From Neopestalotiopsis rosae (Eukaryota; Ascomycota; Sordariomycetes; Amphisphaeriales; Sporocadaceae): a stretch of 64,000 nt of DNA. The stretch spans positions 2,666,001-2,730,000 of the forward strand of contig JALGAS010000006.1 in the NCBI GenBank assembly GCA_023078685.1. The letters are read 5' to 3'. Both the position numbers and the translations under genes were made by a program. The notes beneath the pieces are model-generated. The model had not been told where the DNA came from and did no database searches. It worked only from the letters and a program-made list of their open reading frames with translations. Shown one piece after another: positions 12,001 through 25,200 of the stretch. Numbering within the stretch: the first letter of the stretch is position 1; each line of letters starts with the position of its first letter.

Positions 12001-13927
12001 GAATGCTGGTGGCAAATGTCGTGTTTTCCTGCAACATTTCCCGGCCCATGCCCACCCATTGCGCGCCTTGTCCTGTGAAAATAAAGGCGATTTGCCGTGT
12101 GTTTGTATTTGAGACGGCGTCGTATGGCGCGCTCACGGTTGTACCCTCGGCGATGCTGTAACTGGCCAGCTTCAGACGTTCTCTTCGCGTTGCCAGGGTG
12201 TAAACGAGCCTATCCAGCTGGTCTGGCTGTTTTTCAAGATACTGCTCATAGTTGACAGCCATCTTCGCCAAAGCGGGGCGGCTGCTGGCGGAGAGAAGCA
12301 GAAGACCCTTGGACTTGGCTTTCGAGTGACCATTGCCATTTGTTATCTCACAGCCATTGCTATGGAGAGATTCTCCGTTACCATTCACGTGCCCGCTAGT
12401 AGTGTGGCCATTGGTCCCCATGTTGCAATGTGCATCGGCATTATCAACATCAGATTGACCATATCCATTGATGGTAAGAGGTATGGACACATTTGGGGCG
12501 CTGCGGAGCCGCGATGGCACTCCCATCGAAGCCGCAGAGTCAATGACGATCTGTGAACTGCCTGTTAATATGGAAAAGTGCTGCTAATAAGTGGGATCGA
12601 AGACGTACGTGTACATTCGAGCCTCCCAAGCCGAATGAGTTGATACTCATGCGCTCCCGTATTCCTTGAGGCCATCGACGCGGCTCGACGGGGACATGGA
12701 GATTTCGATCCCAGGGGACTAGATAATAGTTGTCGATTAGTAAATTGACAACTCTACAATATGCTCTCGATACTCACTTTTAGGATTGGGTTTGGAAAAT
12801 TTGATATTGGGCAGTATCATTTGGTTTTCGAGAGCCACGACGGACTTTATGATGCTGGCCATGACCGAGGCACCTTCACCATGTCCGAGATTTGGTTTGA
12901 CCGAGCCTATATATACTGTTTCATCGCCCCCGAAACATGAGGCGATGGCGGCTGTTTCCAGCGGGTCGCCAACCGGCGTCCCTGTGCCGTGGAGCTCTAC
13001 AACTTTTGTCTCACACAGGTCCAGTCTGGCCAGCTCGTACGTCTGGCGGATCAGCCTCTCCTGCGCAAGTGCGTTGGGCGTGCCGAAGGTCCGCGAGCCA
13101 TCGCCGCCGTCGGCGTTGCTGTCGCTGGCACGGATGACGGCGCGAATAGGATTGCCATCCCGAATGGCCTCGTCCAGGCGTTTGATATACAGCGCGCACA
13201 CGGACTCGCCACGCGCAAACCCGTCTGCGCCCGCGTCAAAGGTCTTGCAGTTCCCGTCGGACGCTAGCAACCCGAATTGGGTCATGGCAATGCTAGTTCG
13301 TGGTGTGATGATTACGTTGGCGCCAGCTACTATGGCCGACGGGCACGAGCCTGATCGAATAGCCAGGACGGCCTGATGCACCGCCTCGGCTGCCGCCGAA
13401 CAAGCCGTTTTGATGGCAACGCTAGGACCCAACAAGTTGTACTCAAAGGCGATCCGGTTCGCGAGTGCAAAGTCGGCCTTTCCTGTCATTTGATAAGGTG
13501 CCGGGTTGAGAAGGTCAAAGTTCTGAAGATCTTGCCAGTCTTCTGTGAAATCGCCAACAAACGTGCCGATGTTCTTCCCTCTGAAATCGGCCTCACCAGC
13601 GCTCTCAAATGCCTCGCGTGTTATCTCGAGCAGCAAGCGTTGGCTGGGGTCCAAGGAAGCCAGCTCGACGTTGGATATGCCAAACATGGACGCATCGAAC
13701 TCGGCCAGATCCACGTCGAGGTAATATCCGTACTTGGTGTTCACAGTACCCGGCTTGCCGGCCGGGTCGTAGTAGGCACCCACATTGTAGCGGCTCTGGG
13801 GCACGATATTTCTGGCGTCTCCCTTGTTCACGAGGAAGTCAAATAGCTCGGACGAGCTTCGGATGCCGCCCGGCAGTCTGACTCCCATGCCGCAGATGGC
13901 TATGGGAATATCCGATGATTGATCCAT
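6068..13927 (-). CDS. Highly reducing type I polyketide synthase
   Basis: Complete 2527-residue HR-PKS with deduced exons 13927-12778, 12718-12609, 12550-9335, 9266-9170 and 9078-6068; all phases close. Domain order is KS (Cys176 in TACSA, His313 in HGTGTPVGD, His349 in NLGHGEG), AT (Ser671 in GHSSG), DH (His979 in DHGVEQDIVFP, with a later partner Asp in HPSTIDAV), C-methyltransferase (GAGTG near 1415), ER (HSAAGGVG near 1935), KR (LAGGLGGLG near 2170) and ACP (Ser2478 in GADSL). There is no thioesterase or reductase, so the chain must be removed by a partner. All reducing domains look intact, so a saturated, possibly alpha-methylated acyl chain with a beta-hydroxyl or fully reduced end is expected. 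It is divergent from hydrolase 2 and lies beside the NRPS, whose first domain can accept its product. Confidence 0.95.
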
Positions 13928-14413
13928 ACTGAGATCCTTTGATACAGAAGTCCTAAAAGACCAGAAGAAAAGGGGGCTGTAACGTGGTTGTGAGAGTGAT
14001 AAATCTGATAATATAACTGGCTATTCACAGCATGTGGTTGGAAATGATGCAGTCATGCGTGCAGGTATTAGATGATGATAGATTGACCTGACACCTGCTT
14101 GGAAGTTGTCTATCTTCAAGGTATTACATGAAATTCCAGGCCACTGGATATAACACTGGATGCACGAACAGTGTGCCTACTGTCCTTGCTTTCTTGGTGT
14201 AGATCCTGTAACCCCACGTAATGAAGCAATCGGAGAGGTGGTACCACTGGGCTTGTGGCACCCTGCTCTCATGCCACCCATTCCTTGCACATTCTAGGCG
14301 CCCATGTACCCGGTTTGCTAGTACAGCACAGTCGGTTATCAGGTTCAAGCGGATCTATCTGTAAGATATACCAGAGGCTTGAATCTACGAAAAAAGTAGA
14401 CAGAAGCCAGCAT
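13928..14413. promoter_or_regulatory. Divergent promoter, PKS / hydrolase 2
   Basis: A 486-bp region between two divergent starts. It has only single half-sites of the cluster repeat (GATCCTTT near 13933, GATCCTGT near 14202), not the tandem form. No other recognisable element was seen. Confidence 0.45.
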
Positions 14414-15427
14414 ATGACGAATCATGCAATCGGAGCCATGTCATCATTCACGGAGAGCAAATTCCACAAGTTTTCAAGGACGGATTATGTCTATAGCACA
14501 ATTGATGGCCACAACCTCTTGACGTCCGTATTGTCGCCGAAGCTTGCAGGCGCCCGCGACGGTGGACTCGATGCAAGATCGGCTGCTACACAAGTTCCCG
14601 TGCTGGTATTTTGGCACGGCGGAGGCTTCATCGTCGGAGACAGATTGTACGAGCCGTGGTGGCCGAGCTGGCTACTCGAGCTCGTCCTGTCACAAAACGC
14701 CTTGGTCGTGTCGCCCGACTATCGCCTCTTGCCCGAAGCGTCAGGTGCCGACATACTCGACGACCTGCACGCCTTCTGGGACTGGCTCCTCGACACCGTA
14801 CCGGCGTTGGCGGAAGACGAGTCGTGGGCCCTACGCCCCGACTTTGGCCGCATTCTGTGTGCCGGACATAGCGCGGGAGGTGCGCTGGCGCTGCTGTCAG
14901 CCCTCGAGCGACCCCATGCCAATATCAAGGCCGTCTTGTCGCTATACGGACCCCTCGATAGCAGCGTCCCTGAACTCAAGATGTCACGGCCTCGAAAAGT
15001 CCTGGGGGCCTGGCCACCACCGCCACGCCAGGCCGAGGCCGTCATCCGCTCCTACATGCGGAAGACGCAAGGCATGACGCGCTCGACCGGGCTGCCGTCC
15101 GAGATGTGGCCACTCGTTGCCTGCATCATCCAACAAGGTCGCCTGCCGCGCATGTTCCTGTCACGGCAGCCCGATGCGCGCCTCAACGTCCTCACGACCA
15201 TTGCCAAGTATAGATTCCTGCCACCCATTTGGGTCGTGCATGGAGAGGACGACTCGGTGGTCCCCTCGTCCTGCTCGACCGAGTTCGTCAAGCGGGCCTC
15301 CGCGCTCATGCCAGACACGCCGATGCTCTTATCGCTGAGATCAGGCGAGCATAACTTTGATGCCGCTCTTACTAGAGACGAGCCTTGGATAATGGAAGGA
15401 TGTGTGTTTTTGCTAAAATACTGGTAG
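14414..15427 (+). CDS. Alpha/beta hydrolase fold-3 (HSL-like), hydrolase 2
   Basis: Intronless 337-residue hydrolase with complete catalytic features: oxyanion loop HGGGF (His68), nucleophile GHSAGG (Ser153), acid Asp279/280 in GEDDSVVP and base His313 in GEHNFD. The start at 14414 gives a typical N-terminus; an upstream in-frame ATG at 14255 and an internal one at 14438 are alternatives. It shares a divergent promoter with the PKS and precedes the NRPS on the same strand. As the better-preserved of the two cluster hydrolases, it is a reasonable candidate for freeing the polyketide from the ACP or for ester chemistry on the product (inference). Confidence 0.88.
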   Translation: MTNHAIGAMSSFTESKFHKFSRTDYVYSTIDGHNLLTSVLSPKLAGARDGGLDARSAATQVPVLVFWHGGGFIVGDRLYEPWWPSWLLELVLSQNALVVSPDYRLLPEASGADILDDLHAFWDWLLDTVPALAEDESWALRPDFGRILCAGHSAGGALALLSALERPHANIKAVLSLYGPLDSSVPELKMSRPRKVLGAWPPPPRQAEAVIRSYMRKTQGMTRSTGLPSEMWPLVACIIQQGRLPRMFLSRQPDARLNVLTTIAKYRFLPPIWVVHGEDDSVVPSSCSTEFVKRASALMPDTPMLLSLRSGEHNFDAALTRDEPWIMEGCVFLLKYW

Positions 15428-16229
15428 AGGCCAAGACAAAGAACTGCGAAGCGACCGGCAATTGCTTTGACAAATACGAGTGATTATGTACATGATAGGA
15501 ATCGTGTAGTTGGGAAGATGAACACATAGTCGGCATGCTCTTTAAGCCAATAATCCAAACTTATTTTTCAATGATACTGAGACAAATTCGTAGCTTGGGA
15601 TTTTCCAGAATACACCCTTCTAGTAGAATATATTTTATTATATGCGCCACCTGATTCCCTATTTCTTTCCTTTTTTCCCAAGTCATCGATATTAGATTAA
15701 TCGTGTCGGGCTCCCTGCGCACACACTTTCATTTGCTAGGTCTCAATCACATTGCTCGTCGCTTACAAGTGAGTCGCCGAACTCACGACCCCTGCCGAAT
15801 TCCCATCCTGCCACCGCTCCTTCATTTCTGAGGCATAAGTACCAAAACTGTCATAGTAGCCTTGCATTATCCGCGCCGGCTCGAGCGAAAGCAGTGGCAC
15901 CACCATGGTGCCACCAATGTCAGAAATTAGCTAGGTAACACATAAACTGTCAAGTCGATGGTCATCACGGTTGACCACTTACATCTGTGCATCACGGTGC
16001 AAATAAAATTGAATTCACACGGCCCGTCAATCAAAGTACACCTATAGCAAATTGTGAGATGAAAGCCTCGAAACGTGCACGACTCCGTAGAAACTTGGAT
16101 CGATAATACCTGTGCCACTATTCTCACACAAGCTTGAGGCTTGGACTACAGAACACCTAATCTTTTCTACTATCTGTCAATCATCTGTATCATTATCATC
16201 ATCGCTTCCGTCAAGGTTGTCACTTCATC
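15428..16229. other. NRPS upstream region
   Basis: An 802-bp region upstream of the NRPS. It holds the possible coding relic at 15763-15930 on the minus strand. No tandem copy of the cluster octamer was found here. Confidence 0.5.
15763..15930 (-). pseudogene. Possible 3'-exon relic of an unidentified gene
   Basis: A 55-codon open frame with protein-like composition ends in TAA. It contains the segments MVVPLLSLEPARIMQ and YYDSFGTYASEMKERWQ. Immediately upstream is a 52-bp stretch with a GTAAGT donor (15982) and CTAG acceptor (15931), like a real fungal intron. Beyond the donor, the only phase that keeps this exon open meets a TGA four codons upstream, so the gene looks decayed. I do not recognise the family. 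Confidence 0.35.
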
Positions 16230-19200
16230 ATGGGGTCCATATTAGACGACATTCCAGGAGATGATTGGCAAGACGTACATGTAGATGCCCAAAAGATTGA
16301 GCTTGAGAGCTTGGCTGCCACAGCCCTCGGGATCACTGTGCGTAAACTGCGCAACAACAATCACAAGACATGGTTGAAGCTGGGTGGAGATTCACTGGCG
16401 GCCGTGAACTTAATGGGCGCATGCCACGAGGCTGGCATCGAGCTGAATATTCCCGACATCTTGAAAGCTGAAAGCGTCGACGAGTTGCTGCGGAAAGTTG
16501 CAGAGAACCATCGTCGCGATGGCAGGCACGCTATCAAGACGAATGGCGAAGAAAAGTCCCACGATTCACGACGACAACCCTGGTCGCAGGAGCTGCGCAG
16601 CGTTCTGAATGGTTCTGTGGACGAGGTCGAGGCTGTAGGCCCCTGCTCACCCATGCAGGAAAACTTCATCGCCGTGCAAAGTCAAGATCCGTTGGCATAT
16701 CAAATGCGGCTGGCAGTGAAGATCGGTTCTGCCAAACCAGAAGTTGTCGTGACCGTTGAGACGGCGCAGCGCGCTTGGAAACAAGTCGTGGGGAGACACG
16801 CCGCACTCCGCACATCGTTTATTGAGAGCGTGGACCGGCCAGGACAAATGGATCAGGTTATCTGGAGGAACGCCGAGCCACAAATCAGCGTACTATCGGC
16901 GCTGTCTGAGGCTGAATGGGACACGGCAACAACGAGCTTCGGAGGCCACAAGTACAAGTTTCCCTATCAGCTAACCCTGGCACCAACAACTGAAGGTCAG
17001 CTGATCTTACGTCTCGTCATCTCCCACGTTCTAGTCGACGGTGTCTCAATCGAGCTGCTGTTCCGGGATCTGTTTCGCGCACTGGCCGGGTTATCACTCT
17101 CGGACGGGCAGGGCATAGAATATGGTGATTATCTGGAAGCGCAGCGACCAGACACTTCTCAGGAGGCATATGAGTACTGGTCACGGTACACAGGCGCTAT
17201 TGAGGGTACTTTTCTGAAACCCGCGACTCTAGGGTTGAATACTAAGCCCACTGGTCTGTACACAATCGAGGACGAGGTCATCTTCTCGTCTGATATTCGA
17301 AATGAAGAAGAGGATAGAAATAAGCACGTCACACTGGTAAATGCCTGCCAGGTCGCGTATGCGCTCGTTCTCGGCAGTTATACAGGCACCAGCGACGTCT
17401 GCTTCGCTTATACGGCTTCAGGTCGACAGAAGAGGGTTAGGGGTCTGCAAGGAGCTGTGGGAAACTTCGTCAACACGTTGCCCTGTCGCATCAATCTCAC
17501 GGCGGACCCGACTATTGCGCAGGCTTTGGAGGGCGTCCAGGCCGATTTCCTCCGCAGTCTACCATTTCAAGGGGCAGGCCTGACAAATAAGACTCAGGCA
17601 AACGGTCTAGCTGTACGACAGCTGGCCGACTCCCTCCTCTCTTTTCAACGCGGGGTGCCAGAAGAAGAGCTGGTGCAGGCAGGATTCAGCGTTGATATCC
17701 TATCTTGGGAAGCGCCATCAGATGTAGGTTAACCTCCTCTCTCTTTTCAAAGAGACGCAGTAATGGTACTGATAATTTGCTTCCTTACAGTACAACTATA
17801 CGATGGCTATAACACTCAACGAAGCACGGGTAGGGCTCAGACTTAGTGTTTGGGAATCATTGACGCCAAAAGAAGACGCCGAGACCTTGATGCAGCTGTT
17901 CCGGGACAGTCTCCAGTTCGTGCTTGGTAACGCAGACCAGCCATGTTCGGACTTCGTGGGTATCGCGGCGACGGACCGCGCCAGAGTTTTAGCAAGCAAC
18001 GAAGAGCCGTATCATCTTCCGCAAAAGTGTGTCCATGAGCAAGTACGAAGCGTGGCTCGCCAACAGCGCTCCAGCACGGCGATACATGCGTGGGATGGAC
18101 AGCTTACGTACGGTGAACTGGACGACTTCTCTGACCGACTAGGACTCCATCTGCTTCGAAGCGGGTTGTCAGTTGAGGACAAAGTTGGCATTTATATGGA
18201 TAAGTCTCGATGGGCGCCTGTCGCTATGCTGGCTGTCTTGAAAGCAGGGGGAGTGGTGGTGCCTTTGGGAAATCAAGACCCGTTGAATCGGATCAGTACC
18301 ATCACCAGTACTGCCAGTATATCGATTGTGGTAGCAGATCGAGTGCATGCTGCACGGCTGGAGGCGGCGGGCATATTGTCTCCCCACGAACGTATTATTC
18401 CCATCGACGAGACCTTTCTCAGTCAACAGCCACCGGCCAGCGACGCCGCAATGTGGCCCGACATCACGCCGCATAATTCCGCGTGGATTGTTTTCACTTC
18501 CGGAAGCACCGGGATTCCGAAGGGGGTGGTCTTGGAGCATAAAACGCTCTGCGCACCCATGTATGTTCAGGCAGCGCGCTACAATCTAGGGTCTTCAACC
18601 AGAGCGCTGCAGTTTTCGGCGCATACATTTGACGTTGTCGTCAAGGACATATTCACCACACTTAGTTTTGGCGGCTGCGTATGTATACCCTCAGAGCATG
18701 AGCGGCTAAACGATCTCGCGGGGGCAATCAATTCCATGCGAGTAAACTTCGCCACGTTGACGCCCACCGTGGCATCGCTACTCAACCCAGCAGATGTCTC
18801 TACGCTGAGGACGATCGTCGCTACCGGCGAGGCTTTGAGTGGCGCAACCCTGCAACCGTGGCTGGAGGATGGCCGGGTGACATGGTTCAATGGATACGGG
18901 CCTTCGGAGTGTTCTCACGTCTCGAGCATTAACGGACCCATTACGCGAGCGGACGACGCATCCAATATCGGATTGCCGGCAGCAAATAGACTCTGGATCG
19001 TGAGTCCGAGAAACATCCACCGTCTGAGTCCCGTCGGCGCCGTGGGAGAGCTGTTGATCGAAGGTGCCATCGCGCGCGAATACTTGAACAACCCAGAAGG
19101 CACGGCAGCGGCTTTCGTCGTCGACCCAGGCTTCATAAAACAGCTCGGTATTACGCCAGGGCGCCGTATGTATCGCACCGGAGACCTCGTCCGGCAAAAG

Positions 19201-22200
19201 AAGGACGGCACACTGGTCTACCTGGGACGCAAAGACACGCAAATAAAGATTCGTGGACAACGCGTCGAGGTGGGAGAGATCGAAAGTTGCATTTCTCGGC
19301 TTTTGCCCGATAGCCCTCTTGTATACGTAGGATTGCTGGGGCCGACGACTTTGGTAGCAGCTATTGAAACGAAGGCAGAGTCCCTGGAGATAAAGACGGT
19401 ACCAGGTACGCCCTGTCCCGTGTCCGACGCGCTAAGAGGATCATTGCGGAATGTTCAAGCCGGTCTGCTGGATGAAGTGCCTCTATATATGGTGCCGGCT
19501 TATTTTGTGCCGTTTACCCGACTTCCGACGAACGCCTCGGGCAAGCTGGATCGCCGCAAGACTCAATTGTCACTTGAAAGGTTGACGGAATCTGAGCTCA
19601 GGGTAATCGATCCGAGCAACGGCCGGCGGCCTGTGTCGACACAAACTGGCAAGCGTCTACAGGCGATATGGGCCGCCGTTCTCGGGCGCCCTGCCACGGA
19701 AATTGGCGATGACGACCATTTCATGCAGCTTGGCGGCGATTCCGTCTCAGCAATGCGTATGGTTGGGATTGCTCGGAAAAGAGGTGTGCTGCTCTCGGTA
19801 GCCGACATATTGGAGCATCCGCGCCTGGCTGACATGACGCGCATCGTGGAAGAGTACGAAAAGAAGGCGGAGAATGTGGCTAGGGAGGATACGGTCCCTT
19901 TTCAACTATGGAGAGGCTTTCTAACTGCGACCAATGCCGAAAAGGAAGCCCGTCTGGTCGCAGTGGCAGACCAATGCAGCGTAACCCCAAACCACATTGT
20001 CGACGTTTATCCCGCTTCACCGCTGCAAGAAGGCCTGATAGCTATGACCTCGCAGTTCCAGGGGACCTACGTGGCCCAGCACGTGTTTCGAATGGACGAT
20101 AGGATTGATCTGCAGAAGTTTCAAGAAGCGTGGGAGACTGTCGCGGCATCTCTGTGCATCTTACGGACTCGTATCGTCTACACGCGAGACACTGGCTCTG
20201 TGCAAGCAGTGATACGCGAAGCCCCCCAATTCACTACGGCTTGGAACCTAGACGAGTTTCTAGCTCAAGATCGACTGGCATCCTTTGCATACGGTACACC
20301 GCTGCACCGATTTGCCATCATTGAGGATCGGCCAACAAATGAGCGCTACTTTGCGTGGACGGCTCACCACTCGGCCTACGATGGGACAACCATTTCTAGA
20401 ACGCTGAAAATGGTGGCGCAGGTCTTCCAAGGCGGCTCTTGTGATCATGTGACCCCGATCACACGTTTTGTTCGATCCCTGGGACATGATGGTCAAAACG
20501 GGGCATGGAAAAAGTCTGGAATGTATTGGCAAAAGGAGCTTGAAAACGCTCAGATGACTAGGTTTCCAGAATCACCCAGCTCGTCTCATCGCCCATTCGC
20601 AGATGGTGTGCATCGACGTCGTTTCCGTCTGCTGCCATCTCGAGCCGAAAACAATACCAGAAATGTCAAACAGGGCACCCGCGTATCTGCAGCCATTCTT
20701 TTGCGAGCAGCATGGGCCTTGGTTGTGTCCGGCAGCACTGGCGATGCCGAAGCGATGCTTGCCGTGGTTTTGTCGGGTCGCGACGTTCCTGTCTTCGGCA
20801 TCGAGGACATGATTGCACCCACCATCACAACAGTTCCTGTGAGAGTCGATACCGATCGGAGGAAAACCGTTGTCGACTTCTTGTCGGCAGTCGATACTCA
20901 AAGTAAAGAGATGGCACCCTACGTGCAGTTCGGGCTCGCGAATATCCGCCGCGAAGTCCCGTCCTTGGGGCACGACTTCGACCCCGGGCACCTGTTCGTG
21001 GTGCATCTTGAAGCCTCGCCAGAGGATGCTGCGGCTACTTCCGCTCTAGGCTTGGAGAGGATGATGGGGGAGAGGCAAAACTTTGAAGGCTATAACCTGG
21101 TGGTCGAGTGCTCGCTAGATGATACCGGTACCAAGATTGAGGTCGAGACGCACTTTGACCCCAGAGTGCTGGGGCAGGCCAGAGTGGACGAGTTGATATC
21201 CAGACTAGAGCACATCGTGCGTGAGTTGCAACGTTATAATCTCTCAGATGCAGCCTTGCATGGTAATCAGAAGAGTGTCAAAGTCGGGAGCCTCGACCTT
21301 GTCACCCCTGAAGAGAAGCAGAAACTGTTGGACTGGAATGAACCAACTCCCGACGCTCTTGAAATCACTCTGGACCGACTTGTGGCAAACCAGATTTCCA
21401 AATCTCCTCAGGGTCAAGCCGTGTGCTCAAGAGGCGGCGACTTGACATATTCCGAGCTCGACAGCGCCGCTGATTGTCTGGCACGGCTTTTGGTGTCGGT
21501 CGGTGTCGGCCCTGAAGTATTCGTTGGAGTCTGCATGGAAAAATCCGTGTTCGCTGTCATTTCGATGCTCGCCATCTTGCGCGCAGGCGGAGGTGTCGTG
21601 CCGCTCGGAGTGCAACACCCGACTTCTCGAATCGAAAGCCTGATTGCAAACGCCGAAATCACAGTGGCCCTGGTCGATATGGCTCAGGCACAGCGATTCA
21701 GCTCACTAGTACCTCACTCCATTACTGTCGACGCCAGTCTCCTGGGCTCGCTGCCGCACCTGGGACCCGATGCTCCTGCACTTTCACGAGCCAGCCCGGA
21801 TGACCCAGCATGGATCATCTTTACATCTGGAAGCACGGGCGCTCCCAAGGGCGTGGTGCTTGGACACCGGGCTCTCTGCCACAGTATCATTGCAATCGGA
21901 ATGCGGTATGGAATGTCGCCAGCCACGCGCAGCTTTCAATTTTCCGCTTTCACGTTCGACGCCAGTATTGCCGAAGTCTTTACCACATTGTCATACGGTG
22001 GCTGCGTGTGCATGCCGTCGGAGAAGGACCGCACAGACGATATAATAGCCGCAATGCATGATTTTGCCATCACATTTGCCATGCTGACTCCGACCGTCGC
22101 CTCGCTCCTTAACCCAGTCGGGGTCCCTACATCCCTAGACACCATTGTGTTCATGGGAGAGGCCCTACTACCTTCCACTGTCGAACCATGGTTGAGCCGC

Positions 22201-25200
22201 ACCAAGTGCTTCAACGGATACGGGCCAACCGAATGCTCTATATATTCGGTCATCAACGGCCCGATAACTCGGCCAGAAGACGCCCCTATCATTGGTTCCA
22301 GATTATCCAACAGGCTCTGGGTGACCGATCCCTTGGACTACAACTCCCTCGTCCCACTTGGTGCTCCAGGTGAGCTGCTCATTGAAGGACATTCGCTGGC
22401 TCGCGGGTATCTCCACGATTCGGTGAAAACGTCCGCTTCTTTTGTGTTCGACCCCAAGTTCGCCGCCTCACTAGGCCTACAGCCCGGACTACGCATGTAT
22501 CGGACTGGCGATCTTGTCCGACAAGATCCGGACACTGGCTTAGTCACTTGCCTAGGTCGTCTCGATGACCAGATCAAGATCCGAGGTCAGAGAGTTGAGG
22601 TCGGCGAGATTGAGAGTCAAATCGTCCGGCTGCAACCATCAATCCAGCACACGTTTGTTGACTTGGTATGCCTACGGGACACGCCAGAGCCTATTCTTTT
22701 GGCCGGCGTAGAGCTTCCAAGTGAATTCGGCATCGACAATGATCTGAATGTGCAAGACGGTAGCAATCAGCACCCGCTCGCCGGCACAATCGTCAGACCA
22801 TCCCAGCGAGTCAATGCGTTTCTGACAGAGATTCGCACTGGACTTCTACGGGTTCTGCCCCTGTATATGGTACCCGCGCACTTGATTCCCATGAGCCTTC
22901 CATTGAACGGTTCAGGCAAGCTGGACCGGCGCAGGACGAGGACAGTAATCGAGACTCTCGACCGAGAGCGTCTGTATGGCTTTTCTGCCAACTATGAAAG
23001 TGGACAGGGCATGAAGCGAGGTTTGTCAAAAACAGAAGAGCAGCTCCATCTATTGTGGACGCAGGTTCTGGGACTTTCCGACGAAGAAAGCGGAGATGTC
23101 GATGATGACTTTTCCAAACTCGGGGGCGACTCGGTGGCAGCCATGCGGCTCGTGGCAGCCGCGAGAGCCGCGGCGGTACCGCTTCACTTGGGTGTCAGAC
23201 AGATTCTCAGGAACCCACGTCTCGAAGACATGGCGCGGATGGTTGATAACAGCTCCGGAGACGGCGGTGACGCCATGTCTACGGGCACGGCAGACCCAAA
23301 GCCGTTTGAGTTGTGGAGTGGCTTCTTGGATATGTCTCGCGATCAACAGACGGCATCACTCATCTCCCTGGCTGAGCAATGTGCCGACCTAGCCGGACCA
23401 GATGAGATCCTTGACGTGTACCCGACCACGGCGCTCCAAGAAGGATTAATGGCCATCACCTCCAGACAGACGAGCGCCTACGTGGCGCAGCAAGTCTTCC
23501 GACTGAGCGAGGACGTTGATGTGCCGCGCCTGCATCGGGCCTGGGAGCTCATGAGCAGCACGCTGGCCATATTGCGTACGCGGATCGTGTACACGGCTCA
23601 GGGCTCCCTGCAAATTGTGGTGAAGAAGACGACTCAGTGGATGTATCCCAATGATCTGATTAGCTACCTGGCCGAGGATCAAGCAAGGCTGTTTTCCTAC
23701 GGAACGCCACTTCATCGCGTGGCCATGGTCGAAGAAGGCTCGCAAAGGTACTTCGTGTGGACCATGCATCATGCGGCTTACGATGGTTGGTCACTTCAAC
23801 TGGCCCTGCGTATGCTCGTACAAGCCTATCAATATGGCAGCCAAGCAGTCCTACGGCAGAGAGCGACGCCAATCCCGCGCTTCATAAGATATCTGAAGCA
23901 GCTGGACGAGCAAGCTCTAAAGGAGTACTGGAAAGGACAGCTTGAGGGCGCGCAGATCACTCGCTTTCCGGAGCTCCCATCGTTCACCTACCAGCCGTGT
24001 GCTGCCAGTCTCCTAGAGACACGCTTGAAAGGTTTATCCGCCTCGAGAAATCTTCATAACGCTGGCGCTACCGTGGCTCCATTGGGAGTGCTCCTGCGTG
24101 CAGCCTGGGCAGCGACAGTGGCCACATACACCGGAAGTGACGAGGCCACTATAAACGTCTCGCTCAGCGGCCGTGACACGCCAGTCGACGGTATCACAAA
24201 CGTTGTTGCACCGACGCTGACAACAGTGCCGGTGCGCATAAAGCTGGACAGGGGGCAGTCTATAGACAGATTCCTACAATCTGTGGATGAACAGACGAAA
24301 GAAATGGTCTCCTTCGCACATGTCGGACTCCACGAAATTCGCAACGCCGTGCCGGGTCTGGGCACCGATTTCGACGCTGGGCACCTATTCATTATTCAGC
24401 CGGCGCCGACAGAGGCAGAAAGTGCTACAGGCCTCGACGCCATTGGCCTGGAGCTCGACGCTGAGTTGGCCACCCGAAGCGCCGAGACTCGTGATTTTGG
24501 CGGCTACGCGCTCGCCGTCGACTGCACCGTCGACGCCGACTCGGTCCACATTGAGATGCGTTATGACAGCGAGGTGCTGTCTCACTCACGTGCTGCGGCG
24601 TTGTTATCGCAATTCGAGCACATAATCCAACAACTCAACGAAAACCGCGGAACATCTGCTGCCACCAAAACAATCCTAGCCGACCTCGAACTTCTCAGCC
24701 CAATTGATGCTGCCACAATCCGCACGTGGAATGCAGACATCCCGCCCACCACACACCGCTGCATCCACGACCTGATACAGGAGAGTGCGGACCGAACGCC
24801 CGACGCCCAGGCGGTTGATTCGTGGGACGGACAGTTGTCCTATGAGTCCCTAATGGCGATGGCACGTCGGCTCGCGCATCACCTTGTAACGCAGTGCGCC
24901 ATCGAACCTGAAGCCGCCGTAGGACTTTGCATGGACAAGTCACGATGGGCTGTCGTGGCTATGCTGGCAATTCTCATGGCTGGCGGTGCTGTGGTGCCGC
25001 TCGGTGCCCAGGCGCCCATAGGTAGGATTACCACGATGGTGCGGGATGCGGCAATTCGTGTCATCCTAGTAGACAAGACGCATGCGACGCGTCTCTTGCC
25101 TCTTCTGGAAGATGTAAAGAAAGAGGAGTTATCGTCAAGTTTGGTCACCGTGAACGAACCATTCATCACGTCCCTACCTCAAGCGCCGAGGTCGAACAAC

